In this document: positions 22,021 to 30,780 of the stretch, one piece after another
Numbering within the stretch: the first letter of the stretch is position 1
Layout: every line of letters begins with the position of its first letter
Notes under the pieces: model-generated
Databases searched by the model: none
The model's input: only the letters and a program-made list of their open reading frames with translations
What the model was told of the DNA's origin: nothing
Made by a program: the position numbers and the translations under genes
DNA from: Lactobacillaceae bacterium
GTDB lineage: Bacteria > Bacillota > Bacilli > Lactobacillales > Lactobacillaceae
Length of the DNA: 64,000 nt
Reading direction: 5' to 3'
Assembly (NCBI GenBank): GCA_031289615.1
Contig: JAITPD010000025.1
Location: 1-64,000, forward strand

Positions 22021-23631
22021 CTAAACCAAATCACGGCGGTCAAACAGCCACCAACCTGCTCCAATTAAAACGATACTGATAGCCAATAGTGCCAACCAAG
22101 GCCCCAACTCAATCGCGTTAATAGGAACCTGATGAATCCAGCCAATTGGCGTGCATTTTGTCAACCAATCAGGCAAGTCAAACATTCCCTTGAAATAGTT
22201 CACCATAAAGCCAATCCCGGTGTAGGCAAACAGTAACCACATGCCAGATGGCCAGCCACCCACGACTAACCCAGCTAGGCCAATGTACACCGCGATGACA
22301 GGAAGATAAGCAATAGCTGTATCAATGTACACCGAATTTGCTAATGGATGTGTCAAGACAGCATTTCCCGTTGCTCCGAGCGCGAGGATTGTGACGGTCC
22401 AAACAATGACCGCAGTTGCCAACCCACCCAGCAAATAAGTGAAATAAAGCTTCGTCCGCGACAAAGGTTGTGCCCCAATCAAGTCTAGAGCTCCAGAACG
22501 CGCATCCTTATGCTGGCGTTGCATCACAAACATTCCAGCTAAGACCGCCATCAACAAAAACATGATGAGAATAAAGGCGATGAAATTTTTAATCACCATG
22601 GCTTGCATGTGCAAAACCTTTTGAACACCCAACGCCTTGACAATGACAGAATTTCCATCAGTTAACAGACTTTGTAAGTCCGGGAAAATTGATCCCATCA
22701 TCGCACCCATTGCAACACCAACAACTACCCATGTGACAACGGCTGAGGTTTCCAAACGAACAAATAAAGTACCAAACCCGCGCAACGAATGTCCAGCTCG
22801 AGCCCGGCCGTAACCAACTCCAAACACACCAGCACCGACATCTCGACGAACATTAATGCTAGCCGCAACCACCACTAACGCAATCGTCAAAACAATGATG
22901 ATCAAGAGCCCCGTCACGTGATTACCGTAATAAATTTTCATATCTTCAAGCCAGTTAAAAGGCGAATACCAATTAGGAGTGATTCCCTTAACATCGACCA
23001 TCATTCGCAAAACAAACGCGAATCCAAAGATGGCATATGTCAAAACATTGGCGCTTCTCGCATTGTCGAAAAGCTGGCTCGCAACGAGCGCAATTCCACC
23101 AAAGAAGGCCCCAAACAAGACCGTTCCTGCGCTAAACAACAGGTTTCCAGCAAGCGTTGAACCTGATAATCCTGTGACTTGTAAGGTTCCAAATAAGACA
23201 ACCCATAAGATGAAATTACTCATCGCAAGTTCAATCAAAGTTGCCACCAACGGGGTCTGTTTTGAAACTGCTGAAGAACGAACCAATTCGACTAGTCCAG
23301 AATCCTCTGCCGCACGAGTTCCGCGCATTGCCAGTTGAATGTTCATCACGCTGGTAAACACTGCAATGAAGACAGTCAGTGTCACGGACAATAAAATCGA
23401 AGTATTATACTGTGAAAGTACTGGCATTTTTCCAAATAAGGCTGCCATTCCTGGTGACTGCATCGTTTTCACTAATGTTTGAATTTGAGCATTTGTCGAA
23501 TACAAATCAATGTATTTCAAAATACTCTCGACCATAATCATAAAGGTCAAGCCAACCCACAAACCGATTAACCCAAGATCACGCCGAAATCCCGTCCAAG
23601 CTAGCCGCCAAAGATTTTTGTGTGTAATCAT
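22021..23631 (-). CDS. ABC-2 type exporter permease
   Basis: Membrane half of an efflux-type ABC transporter. 536 residues with about twelve hydrophobic segments in two similar halves (e.g. LGLIGLWVGLTFMIMVE near the start, AGLVVGGWPSGMWLLFAYTG near the end). It resembles the large permeases annotated as exporters of polyketide-like compounds; the substrate is unknown. Start overlaps the ATPase stop by four bases. Regulated with the ATPase by the divergent TetR gene. Confidence 0.88.
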   Translation of the reverse strand: MITHKNLWRLAWTGFRRDLGLIGLWVGLTFMIMVESILKYIDLYSTNAQIQTLVKTMQSPGMAALFGKMPVLSQYNTSILLSVTLTVFIAVFTSVMNIQLAMRGTRAAEDSGLVELVRSSAVSKQTPLVATLIELAMSNFILWVVLFGTLQVTGLSGSTLAGNLLFSAGTVLFGAFFGGIALVASQLFDNARSANVLTYAIFGFAFVLRMMVDVKGITPNWYSPFNWLEDMKIYYGNHVTGLLIIIVLTIALVVVAASINVRRDVGAGVFGVGYGRARAGHSLRGFGTLFVRLETSAVVTWVVVGVAMGAMMGSIFPDLQSLLTDGNSVIVKALGVQKVLHMQAMVIKNFIAFILIMFLLMAVLAGMFVMQRQHKDARSGALDLIGAQPLSRTKLYFTYLLGGLATAVIVWTVTILALGATGNAVLTHPLANSVYIDTAIAYLPVIAVYIGLAGLVVGGWPSGMWLLFAYTGIGFMVNYFKGMFDLPDWLTKCTPIGWIHQVPINAIELGPWLALLAISIVLIGAGWWLFDRRDLV

Positions 23632-24533
23632 TTTGCTTCAGCCTCCGTCAACGGTTGCTCATAATAAGCCATGAAAATATCTTCTAAAGTTGGTGCTGAA
23701 ACGGCTAAGTCAGTAACTTTAGCTTCCGACAAACGTGCTAGCAACGCTGATAAATTATCGCGTTTAACTGTGAAAGTAGCTTCTTCTTCAACTAATTTAA
23801 GGTTATCAATTCCTACAAATCCATCGAGCAGTGCTGGATCAGACAAAGTTGCTTTCACATTTAAATTACCTAATTGTTGAAGTTCCGAAAGAGTTCCAGA
23901 CTGAATGATCTCACCATGGCGAATGATTGCCAGCTTATCAACCATCTTTTCAACTTCTGACAAAATATGTGAGCTCAACAACACTGACTTACCAGCCTTC
24001 TTCAGTTCCAAAACTGCATCTTGGAAATTGCGTTCTTGTAACGGATCCAGGCCACTCGTTGGTTCGTCAAAAATATAAAAATCCACATCTGCGCTAAAGG
24101 CTGCAATCAGCGCAACCTTTTGCCGATTTCCCTTTGAATAAGTGCGCGCCTTCTTCTTTGGATCCAAGTCAAAACGCTTGATCAATTCGTCAGTTTTTTG
24201 AGTGTGTTGGTGCCCACCCATCTTCAACAACAGATCAATCACTTCTCCGCCAGTTAAATTAGGCCAGAGATAGACATCACCAGGAACATAGGCAATGCGC
24301 TGGTGCAGGTGCTTAACATCTTTTTCAGCGGATTCGTTAAATAACTTAATTTCACCTTGCGACAATTTTAACAATCCTAAAATCGCCCGAATTGTCGTTG
24401 ACTTACCAGCTCCATTCGGCCCAATAAAGCCAAAAACTTCGCCCGGTGCAATTGAAAAATTAACGTCTTTTAATGCTTCAAACTTACCAAACTTTTTTGA
24501 AACATTCTTAAGCTCTAAAACAGCTTCAGTCAT
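23628..24533 (-). CDS. ABC exporter ATP-binding protein
   Basis: ATPase of the exporter. 301 residues: Walker A GPNGAGKST near 39-47, signature YSKGNRQK near 134-141, Walker B DFYIFDEPTSGLDP near 155-168, and a C-terminal regulatory tail of about 90 residues typical of drug/lantibiotic exporters. Transcribed from a promoter overlapped by the TetR operator. Confidence 0.93.
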   Translation of the reverse strand: MTEAVLELKNVSKKFGKFEALKDVNFSIAPGEVFGFIGPNGAGKSTTIRAILGLLKLSQGEIKLFNESAEKDVKHLHQRIAYVPGDVYLWPNLTGGEVIDLLLKMGGHQHTQKTDELIKRFDLDPKKKARTYSKGNRQKVALIAAFSADVDFYIFDEPTSGLDPLQERNFQDAVLELKKAGKSVLLSSHILSEVEKMVDKLAIIRHGEIIQSGTLSELQQLGNLNVKATLSDPALLDGFVGIDNLKLVEEEATFTVKRDNLSALLARLSEAKVTDLAVSAPTLEDIFMAYYEQPLTEAEAK

Positions 24534-24586
24534 CCTATCATCCTCATTTTTCTTAAGTGGTTCATCATCTATTTTTATTTTGTGCT

Positions 24587-24616
24587 ATTATATTCAGGAT
24601 AGCAAACGATAGTGAA
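24587..24616 (-). promoter_or_regulatory. Promoter of the ABC exporter
   Basis: Minus TTCACT (24611-24616), 18-base spacer, TATAAT (24587-24592). The -35 hexamer is inside the palindromic operator. Confidence 0.6.
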
Positions 24617-24639
24617 CATTCTTCATGAATTTATTCACT
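24611..24639. promoter_or_regulatory. Candidate TetR operator
   Basis: 29-bp near-palindrome AGTGAA...TTCATGAA...TTCACT between the divergent tetR and exporter genes, centred on the perfect TTCATGAA. Confidence 0.65.
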
Positions 24640-24712
24640 TTTATTCACACAAAACTGAATATAAAACTTTAAATCAAGTAAAAAGCCTATTCTAAGCGGG
24701 GAAAAGAGTGAA

Positions 24713-25378
24713 ATGACAAACAAACGAGAACTAAATAAACAACTCACAACGGAGCATATTTTAAAGACTGCCACATATTTATTTAACTTAAATGGCTACG
24801 ATCAAACGACGACCAAAGAGATTGCCAAGTCCGCTGCGATGTCTCCGGTAACTCTTTATAAGTATTTTCCTAACAAACATGCCATTTTCAAAGCCATCGT
24901 CATTCGTGATATTGATAACGAACTGACGCACGCCGAAGCTAACATTGCACAGGCAGACTTCACTGATGCAAAAAATCTTTCTGCATTATTGACTGAACAC
25001 CATGCGCTTACCACAAATTATTCTGATCAAATGTACTTCGATGTGATGCGTGATTTTGCTGGTGAATTTGGCGACAATGAAGTTAGTGATTTTTATCGCG
25101 AACGGACAGATCATTTTTGGCGCCTCTTTATCCAACGATTGCGAACTGCTAAGTTAATCAAGCCAACAATGTCGACCGAAGCCCTGTTGCTCTACATTGA
25201 TGTGTGGTTATCATATTTCTCAAATCCTGAAAGTCTTAAGAAAACTGCCAATATCTTTGTTGAAATTATTAATCAAATCATTGAACTATTTTTCTTTGGA
25301 ATGCTCGACCCCAATGATAAAACTCGCACAACGATGAAAAAAAGCATCCTCAAACTTTCAGTAACTGACATAATCTAA
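24713..25378 (+). CDS. TetR-family transcriptional regulator
   Basis: 221 residues. The N-terminal helix-turn-helix (TTKEIAKSAAMSPVTLYKYF, about 37-56) is clear; the rest is the helical ligand/dimer domain. Divergent from the exporter genes it most likely represses; the palindrome at 24611-24639 is the likely operator. The inducer is unknown. Preceded by a GGGGAAAAGAG site. Confidence 0.93.
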   Translation: MTNKRELNKQLTTEHILKTATYLFNLNGYDQTTTKEIAKSAAMSPVTLYKYFPNKHAIFKAIVIRDIDNELTHAEANIAQADFTDAKNLSALLTEHHALTTNYSDQMYFDVMRDFAGEFGDNEVSDFYRERTDHFWRLFIQRLRTAKLIKPTMSTEALLLYIDVWLSYFSNPESLKKTANIFVEIINQIIELFFFGMLDPNDKTRTTMKKSILKLSVTDII

Positions 25379-25428
25379 AAACGCCTCAAGTAGAACTCAA
25401 TTTGCTTGGGGCGAATTTATTGAGTGGA
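25377..25428. repeat. Duplicated terminator, copy 1 (left of TA cassette)
   Basis: AAAACGCCTCAAGTAGAA, loop, GCTTGGGGCG then AATTTATTG; nearly identical to 26115-26158. On minus it is an intrinsic terminator (ends GGCGTTTTT) for the toxin-antitoxin genes, and the last codons and stop of the toxin are within the repeat. Confidence 0.85.
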
Positions 25429-25734
25429 CCTAACTTGCTTCTTAATGTCCTGATTTCCGTGGAAGGCCCTAAGCACAGTAGCGACCTTCCCTTCAATCAT
25501 ATACAGAAGTAAATATTTATTTACATTGATACGCCTAATCTTAATTTCATCTAAGATCATGAACACTTGGTATAATTCAGCATCAATTTTTAATTGTTCG
25601 ATCCTAGTTTGAAAATCTAAGAATTGCTTGGCTCCAGCAGTTGGATTTTTAAGCTCATACTCAATATAATCAATAATTTTGTAAATCTCGTTTGCAGCTT
25701 TTTTTGTAATCTGCACACTAAAAATATTCCCCAT
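25417..25734 (-). CDS. RelE/ParE-family toxin
   Basis: Predicted toxin of a type II toxin-antitoxin pair, probably an mRNA interferase or gyrase poison; which is not decided by sequence. About 105 residues from ATG 25734 (MGNIFSVQITKKAANEIYKI), behind AAGGGGGGAG. Family features: N-terminal helix KKAANEIYKIIDYI, C-terminal RRINVNKYLLLYMIEG strand with YLLLY. Starts 21 bases after the antitoxin stop. Its last residues come from the terminator repeat copy. Confidence 0.85.
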   Translation of the reverse strand: MGNIFSVQITKKAANEIYKIIDYIEYELKNPTAGAKQFLDFQTRIEQLKIDAELYQVFMILDEIKIRRINVNKYLLLYMIEGKVATVLRAFHGNQDIKKQVRSTQ

Positions 25735-25755
25735 CACTCCCCCCTTAATAAGCAC

Positions 25756-26052
25756 TTATTGCCGCCCCGTCTTAAACTCTTCCAACGTCATCACTTGTTC
25801 TTGTCGCACCTCATTGACTCGATCCACCAAAACATTGATAAATTCAGGATCCAACTCATCCAGATTATATTGTGGAACCACTTTTGTCGTTGGTGTAAAA
25901 GGCATGCCTCCCTGACGCGTAAATTGCTCAACAAACATATTAATCGCTGCCGTCAATGTAATGCCCATGTTTTCAGCGATTTCATCGGCTTTTTGTTTTG
26001 TTGCTGAGTTAACACGAATCGTAAATGATGTCTTTCTAATTACGTTTTCCAT
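25756..26052 (-). CDS. RelB/DinJ-family antitoxin
   Basis: 98 residues from ATG 26052 (MENVIRKTSFTIRVNSATK) behind GAGGAGG. The N-terminal ribbon-helix-helix (TSFTIRVNSATKQKADEIAENMGITLTAAINMF) is typical of DinJ/RelB; the C-terminal part should wrap the toxin. First gene of the pair. A TATAAT box at 26083-26088 lies among short palindromes, fitting self-repression. Confidence 0.9.
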   Translation of the reverse strand: MENVIRKTSFTIRVNSATKQKADEIAENMGITLTAAINMFVEQFTRQGGMPFTPTTKVVPQYNLDELDPEFINVLVDRVNEVRQEQVMTLEEFKTGRQ

Positions 26053-26114
26053 GATTTCCCTCCTCACCTGTATGATACCTAAATTATACCATATAGGTTC
26101 CGATAATCATATTT

Positions 26115-26158
26115 AAAAAACGCCTCAAGTAGAATCTGCTTAGGGCGAATTTATTGGA
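26115..26158. repeat. Duplicated terminator, copy 2 (right of TA cassette)
   Basis: AAAAAACGCCTCAAGTAGAA, loop, GCTTAGGGCG then AATTTATTG. On minus it terminates the ECF S-component gene (stop at 26164). Same sequence as copy 1 except for the loop. Confidence 0.85.
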
Positions 26159-26163
26159 CAAAT

Positions 26164-26769
26164 CTAGTGCGTATATTTTTTTAAGAACAACAGGACTGGT
26201 GTTGCAACCAACAAACCTAAGAAGCCATCGACGACAAACTCAATTACTGCGTTAAAACCTGCAATACCAGTGAAGAGATACACAATTCCAACGTTATCTG
26301 GCAAGCCTGTATATGTTGTGTGCATCAAATTAAACCCGACCCAAGTGATGGTCATCACGAAGAATGTATTCGTGATCGCTGCCAAGGCTCCCAACCCAAA
26401 CAGACTCACAGCCTTTGAACCAGTTCCGCGATTTTGCACAAACTTCATATACACCATACCAACAATTACTCCAATTAAGATCCGTGGAACGATCGCAGTC
26501 ACTGGATTACGAAACATCAAGGCACCTAAACTAACCGGTGCTGTCCATGCATTATAAAGTGAATAACATCCCATAATAAGCCCAAGAAGTCCACCAATTC
26601 GCGGTCCTAAAACCATTGCGCCAAGTGCGATTGTGAACGGAATGATCGTCACGTTGACAACTGGATTAATCGGGATAAAGCCCAGCCAAGGGACAAAACA
26701 TTGTAGTAAAATAATTGCGATAAACATTGCCGTCAAGACTAGTCGGCGGGTTGAATTTGTCTTCGTCAT
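26164..26769 (-). CDS. ECF transporter S-component, substrate unknown
   Basis: Membrane substrate-capture protein of an energy-coupling-factor vitamin importer. 201 residues with six hydrophobic segments and a C-terminal FLKKYTH. The energizing EcfA/A'/T genes are not in this window. The sequence is reminiscent of pantothenate-type S-components but I cannot confirm this. Single gene with an AGGAGCATC site. Confidence 0.82.
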   Translation of the reverse strand: MTKTNSTRRLVLTAMFIAIILLQCFVPWLGFIPINPVVNVTIIPFTIALGAMVLGPRIGGLLGLIMGCYSLYNAWTAPVSLGALMFRNPVTAIVPRILIGVIVGMVYMKFVQNRGTGSKAVSLFGLGALAAITNTFFVMTITWVGFNLMHTTYTGLPDNVGIVYLFTGIAGFNAVIEFVVDGFLGLLVATPVLLFLKKYTH

Positions 26770-26824
26770 TTTGATGCTCCTTTTTGATCAAGCGAAGTTA
26801 GGTCAAAAGTTGTTCCTAAAATTT

Positions 26825-28009
26825 TTATGCACGTTTTTTTGCTAGCCATTTTTCTAGACGATCCATCGCAATTTCCAAAACATCATCCGAAGCTGCATAA
26901 GATACGCGAACATAGTCAGCCGTACTATCCGAAAATGAAATTCCTGGGGTAATTCCAACGCCACCTTCAGTCGCCAACTCCCACGCAAATTTCAGTCCGT
27001 CATCTCCTGAATCAAAATCAGCTGGAATCTTAGCAAAGATATAAAATGCTCCTTGCGGCTTCACGAGTTCAAAGCCAAATTCGGTCATCTTCTTGGCAAC
27101 GAAATCACGACGCCGTTTGTAAATATCACGCATTTTGTCTGACGCATTTTTGGCCAAGGTCAATGCAGCCGTCGCCCCGTCTTGTGTAATCTTTGGCAAT
27201 GAGAACGTAATTGTATCATGCACCTTAGCAGCCTGTTCAATAAACGCTGTCGTTCCCATGATAAAGCCGATCCGATAACCAGTCATCGCGTGCGACTTTG
27301 ACAAACCAGTAATCAAGATTGTTTGTTCTGGCAATAGGTTAACCATCGAAATGTGCTCTTCGTCATAAGTCAACTCAGCATAAATTTCATCCGAGATTAC
27401 CCACAACTTAAATTCCTTGAAAACTTCAACCAGCGCTTCTAGTTCTGCACGTGAATACGTCACACCAGTTGGATTACTTGGATAATTAAACAGAATAGCT
27501 TTAACCGGCACCTTTGAATTTTGCAAGGCTTCTGTCAACGACTCAGGGGTTAACTTGAAATTTGTCTTGCTTGTGTCAACCTTCACCAAAGTTCCGTGAA
27601 CCAAGTCAATCCCTGCGAAATAAGGAGGATACGCTGGCTCAGGGATGACAATTCCGTCACCAATGTTGAGCAACGTTTGGAACGTGTCATAAATTGCTTC
27701 AGATACACCAGACGTGACCAGTACATTTTCAATGCCTGCGTAATTCATCCCAAACTTTTCATTATAATAATCTACAGCCGCTTGCCGTAAAGCCGGTTCA
27801 CCTTCAGCCACGCTATAATGAGAATTGTTATCTTCCACACTGTTGATAATCGCATTCTTCACTGCATCATCCACGTTAAAACCGGGTTCCCCAAAAGTTA
27901 GCCGAACAATTCCTTCGATATTTGACACCGAATTTTGGAAAGTTGTCAGGCCATCCACGGCCATATTTGTCACACTTGGGTTCAGCGGTTGAACGAAATC
28001 GTTTTTCAT
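26825..28009 (-). CDS. PLP-dependent aminotransferase, class I/II
   Basis: 394 residues from ATG 28009 behind GAGGAT. PLP Lys is in GLSKSHAMTGYR; NYPSNPTG and DEIYAELTYD are family motifs. Closely similar in layout to the protein at 43206-44384, so the two are paralogues. Both are candidates for N-acetyl-diaminopimelate or aromatic amino acid transamination; this copy has no pathway neighbours. Confidence 0.9.
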   Translation of the reverse strand: MKNDFVQPLNPSVTNMAVDGLTTFQNSVSNIEGIVRLTFGEPGFNVDDAVKNAIINSVEDNNSHYSVAEGEPALRQAAVDYYNEKFGMNYAGIENVLVTSGVSEAIYDTFQTLLNIGDGIVIPEPAYPPYFAGIDLVHGTLVKVDTSKTNFKLTPESLTEALQNSKVPVKAILFNYPSNPTGVTYSRAELEALVEVFKEFKLWVISDEIYAELTYDEEHISMVNLLPEQTILITGLSKSHAMTGYRIGFIMGTTAFIEQAAKVHDTITFSLPKITQDGATAALTLAKNASDKMRDIYKRRRDFVAKKMTEFGFELVKPQGAFYIFAKIPADFDSGDDGLKFAWELATEGGVGITPGISFSDSTADYVRVSYAASDDVLEIAMDRLEKWLAKKRA

Positions 28010-28197
28010 CTTTACAATCCTCATAAATTTCTCAACATTTTTTTCAATATCTATATTAAAATTAGTTATAGTTAATGTTCTGTTTTTGTAATTTTCTATA
28101 TTATGATTAAAAACATGATTAATTGTTACATAAACAACGCATTAAGTTAAATTATATCAATTATACAGCAGAAATGTCTTAAGTCGAGGTTAAGAAA

Positions 28198-28938
28198 ATG
28201 GAAAATTTCAAAGAAAAAGCCATCCCAACTGATTTACCAGCATGGGATTGGGCAACAGCTCTATCAGTTCCAATTGTCGAATCCAACGATCCACTAGTTC
28301 CACTAAGCTTTATTGACAAAGTTTTGATCAAGCCGGACTATTTTATTCAAGGTCTTTCTGGTGCTCTTCCTGAAATTTATGCGCGCCGTTCATTGCAAAA
28401 AAAGCTGTACGAAGCCACTCTTCTTTTGCCAGAAAATTATAAATTTGTTGTTTTTGATGCTTGGCGTTCAGTTTCGACCCAAGCAGCGCTCTTTCATTCA
28501 CTCAACCGTACAATTGCTGATGAACATCCCGATTGGACAGACGAGCAAATTCGCAAATTGACTTTGCAAACTGTGGCGCTTCCTTCGCGTGATGAAAACG
28601 CTCCATCTCCACATAATACTGGTGGCTCAATTGATTTAACAATTGTTGACGAAACTGGTTTGCTTTTGGATATGCAATCGCCATTTGACGATATAACAAC
28701 AAATGCTGAATCAGACTTTTTAGAAGGCCGGGATGATTTGACCGAGAAACAAATAATTGCTCGTGATAATCGCCGTCTTCTCTACAATATCATGCGCGCA
28801 GTCGGATTCACGAACTATTCAAATGAATGGTGGCACTTTGATTATGGAAATCAAAACTGGGCATCTTGTTCAGGTGCTGACAATGCAATCTATGGTGCCA
28901 CGAAGCCTCAATTCCAGTGGGCAACGATTCTAGACTAA
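28198..28938 (+). CDS. VanX/DdpX-type D-alanyl-D-alanine dipeptidase
   Basis: Zn-dependent dipeptidase family that cleaves D-Ala-D-Ala. 246 residues with all family motifs: DAWRS at 87-91 (transition-state Arg90), SPHNTGGSID at 137-146 (zinc ligands His139, Asp146), NEWWHFDY at 209-216 (catalytic Glu210, zinc ligand His213). No signal peptide, so cytoplasmic. Intrinsic glycopeptide resistance through D-Ala-D-Lac precursors is known for Weissella and Leuconostoc; this enzyme would remove residual D-Ala-D-Ala. Single plus-strand gene; element A copy 5 follows 36 bp after the stop. Confidence 0.92.
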   Translation: MENFKEKAIPTDLPAWDWATALSVPIVESNDPLVPLSFIDKVLIKPDYFIQGLSGALPEIYARRSLQKKLYEATLLLPENYKFVVFDAWRSVSTQAALFHSLNRTIADEHPDWTDEQIRKLTLQTVALPSRDENAPSPHNTGGSIDLTIVDETGLLLDMQSPFDDITTNAESDFLEGRDDLTEKQIIARDNRRLLYNIMRAVGFTNYSNEWWHFDYGNQNWASCSGADNAIYGATKPQFQWATILD

Positions 28939-28974
28939 CTCACTGTTTTGTTATGCAACATCTTTTGAAGTTGA

Positions 28975-29033
28975 TCATCTTCGCTAAAGATTCGGCAAGG
29001 ACTGGTCATCCGACGACAGAATCGCTTCGCTGA
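28975..29033 (+). repeat. Element A copy 5, internally deleted
   Basis: Only 59 bp: the L end (TCATCTTCGCTAAAGATTC) is fused directly to the R side (GGCAAGG...GAATCGCTTCGCTGA). The junction falls on AGATTC, which occurs twice in full copies, so about 98 bp were lost between direct repeats. Confidence 0.85.
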
Positions 29034-29046
29034 TCATAAAAACCTT

Positions 29047-29216
29047 TGTCATTTTAGTAAAAGCATGGTGGCTTGAAATGATGATAGTAGGTGATCAAGC
29101 GAGGTAGCGGCACCAATTCGACTAAATTTTGGTTTACCAAAATTAAAAGTCGAATGGGACCGTGTCGCCACTTACTATCATTATTGAAAAGCCACCACGC
29201 AAGTGAGAAATGACCA
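29047..29216 (-). repeat. Element B copy 2, full length
   Basis: 170 bp in reverse orientation, beginning TTGTCATTTTAGTAAAAGC and ending GCAAGTGAGAAATGACCA. The central hairpin is AATTTTGG/CCAAAATT on the reverse strand. The A-proximal end is 13 bp from A copy 5. Outside the A-B pair, TTATGCAACA (28951-28960) and TGTTGCATAA (29220-29229) form a wider inverted repeat. Confidence 0.85.
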
Positions 29217-29261
29217 AGGTGTTGCATAAACAGCACTACAAATCAGACTAGCATGCCCATA

Positions 29262-30707
29262 TTACCGAATTTCATTAACTTGATAATTTTCTTTACCCAG
29301 CGTCGCAAGCCATGCAATGTAGGTTGTGCACCAATGATGAGCAACGTTAGGCCCTGTTTTTGCAAGGTACGGCAAGGTGCGGCTACCTTCGTGAAACTTT
29401 TGTGCGATGGCGTCGTTTTGCGGGTGTTTAACAAGCCAACCAAACCATTCAGCCGGATTATTTTCAGCCAAGTAACTGGCAAACTCTTGCAGATACATCG
29501 CTACTGAAACCTTAACGTTCTCAGTTTTGACACCGTTATTGACTTCCATGTCGTAAATATGATTAAAATCATGGGCAGTCTTACACATGCTAAACATGTC
29601 GTTGTTCATATTTTTAATGGCGGTTTTATCAACTTGCTCAGCTGTTTCAAAATCATGCAGCCAGTTTTGAATTGTTTCGCAATCGTACATTTGGCACGCA
29701 TCATCATCTAGACTTTGTTGGAAATGATTCAGCAAAGTCTTTTTCATTTTCTCATAATTACCATCAGAAGCATTAAACGTATACTCTTGCCCGATGTGAC
29801 TGTAACCCCATTTAATCAATGGCGTAGTTGGAACAAAATCATATGTATTGATTACGTTATAGATGTTGTGATAATTGCTCAAATCGCGATTTGGAAAATA
29901 CTTTGCGAAGTCACGCTTATAAAATCCCTGAGTTGGGGCAAGCGCGTACACTTGAACGTCATTGATTTTCATCGCAGTCTTGGCAATTATGCCACCTGGC
30001 TCAAAAATCGTTCCAGTTGGTTGCATAACGTCATTATCAAACATGAATCCCAGACACTCAGCTGTCCCGCCACCACGACTATGACCAGTCACTAAAATCC
30101 GATTTTGAGCCTGTGCGTCAATCTTTAACTCGCCATCAATCAAATCGTTACTATATTTCTCACAATACTTAACGAATTCAGCATGGACATTCTTGGCTAG
30201 CCCATAAAGGTTATTTTCCCAAACAGCATGCGTCGGCCCATCGCTGCCATCACCCTTATTAAAGCGAAAATTACCATTCCATTCGCAACTATTTGGAGTT
30301 CCACGCAAAAGAATGGCAAACGCGTTGGCAGCATAAAATCCATCAGCATTTAGCAATTTTTTATGCGCAATCGTAAAGGCTAGATTGGTTGGTGAATCAA
30401 CCTGTTGCCGATTACTGCCATCTGCTAATTCGTAATTATAATTTTCCACACCAACGTATCCGAGACGCTGCAAATCTTCAGTCGCATAACCTTCGACCAT
30501 GTCACTATCTGCACTATCTGAATAAGTTGACTGGCATAAAACTGCGGCTGTATGGGCAATCTGCACATTAAAAGTACGCAACTCATTTTCGAGATTTTCA
30601 AAATCTGCCAATGTCGCTGTCGCTATAAATGATCCGTTGTTTTTTTTCAATGTCGAACTTATGTACTTCTTTTCAGGTTTCACGCGTAATCTAATGTAAT
30701 CTTCCAT
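29262..30707 (-). CDS. Class 3 lipase-like alpha/beta hydrolase without signal peptide
   Basis: 481 residues from ATG 30707 behind TAAGGAG. Nucleophile motif GHSRGGG (Ser210), then YDFVPTTP (Asp290) and GYSHIG (His304), the order and spacing of lipase_3 family triads. It is paralogous to the secreted protein at 32113-33663 over almost the whole length (shared ENYNYEL, FTIAHKK, LRGTP, FMFDND), but its N-terminus (MEDYIRLRVKPEKKY) is charged and lacks a signal peptide. It follows an intrinsic terminator, so it may be expressed separately. Substrate and role unknown. Confidence 0.85.
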   Translation of the reverse strand: MEDYIRLRVKPEKKYISSTLKKNNGSFIATATLADFENLENELRTFNVQIAHTAAVLCQSTYSDSADSDMVEGYATEDLQRLGYVGVENYNYELADGSNRQQVDSPTNLAFTIAHKKLLNADGFYAANAFAILLRGTPNSCEWNGNFRFNKGDGSDGPTHAVWENNLYGLAKNVHAEFVKYCEKYSNDLIDGELKIDAQAQNRILVTGHSRGGGTAECLGFMFDNDVMQPTGTIFEPGGIIAKTAMKINDVQVYALAPTQGFYKRDFAKYFPNRDLSNYHNIYNVINTYDFVPTTPLIKWGYSHIGQEYTFNASDGNYEKMKKTLLNHFQQSLDDDACQMYDCETIQNWLHDFETAEQVDKTAIKNMNNDMFSMCKTAHDFNHIYDMEVNNGVKTENVKVSVAMYLQEFASYLAENNPAEWFGWLVKHPQNDAIAQKFHEGSRTLPYLAKTGPNVAHHWCTTYIAWLATLGKENYQVNEIR

Positions 30708-30744
30708 GATTTTCTCCTTATCTTCTATTGTTTCACAAAAATAA

Positions 30745-30775
30745 TAAAAAAGCCGGTTTAAATTACGGCTTTTTT
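30745..30775 (-). terminator. Intrinsic terminator inside the lipase cluster
   Basis: AAAAAAGCCG, loop, CGGCTTTTTT; symmetrical, lies between the 247-residue membrane-anchored gene and the signal-less lipase paralogue. Confidence 0.85.
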
Positions 30776-30780
30776 GTGAA

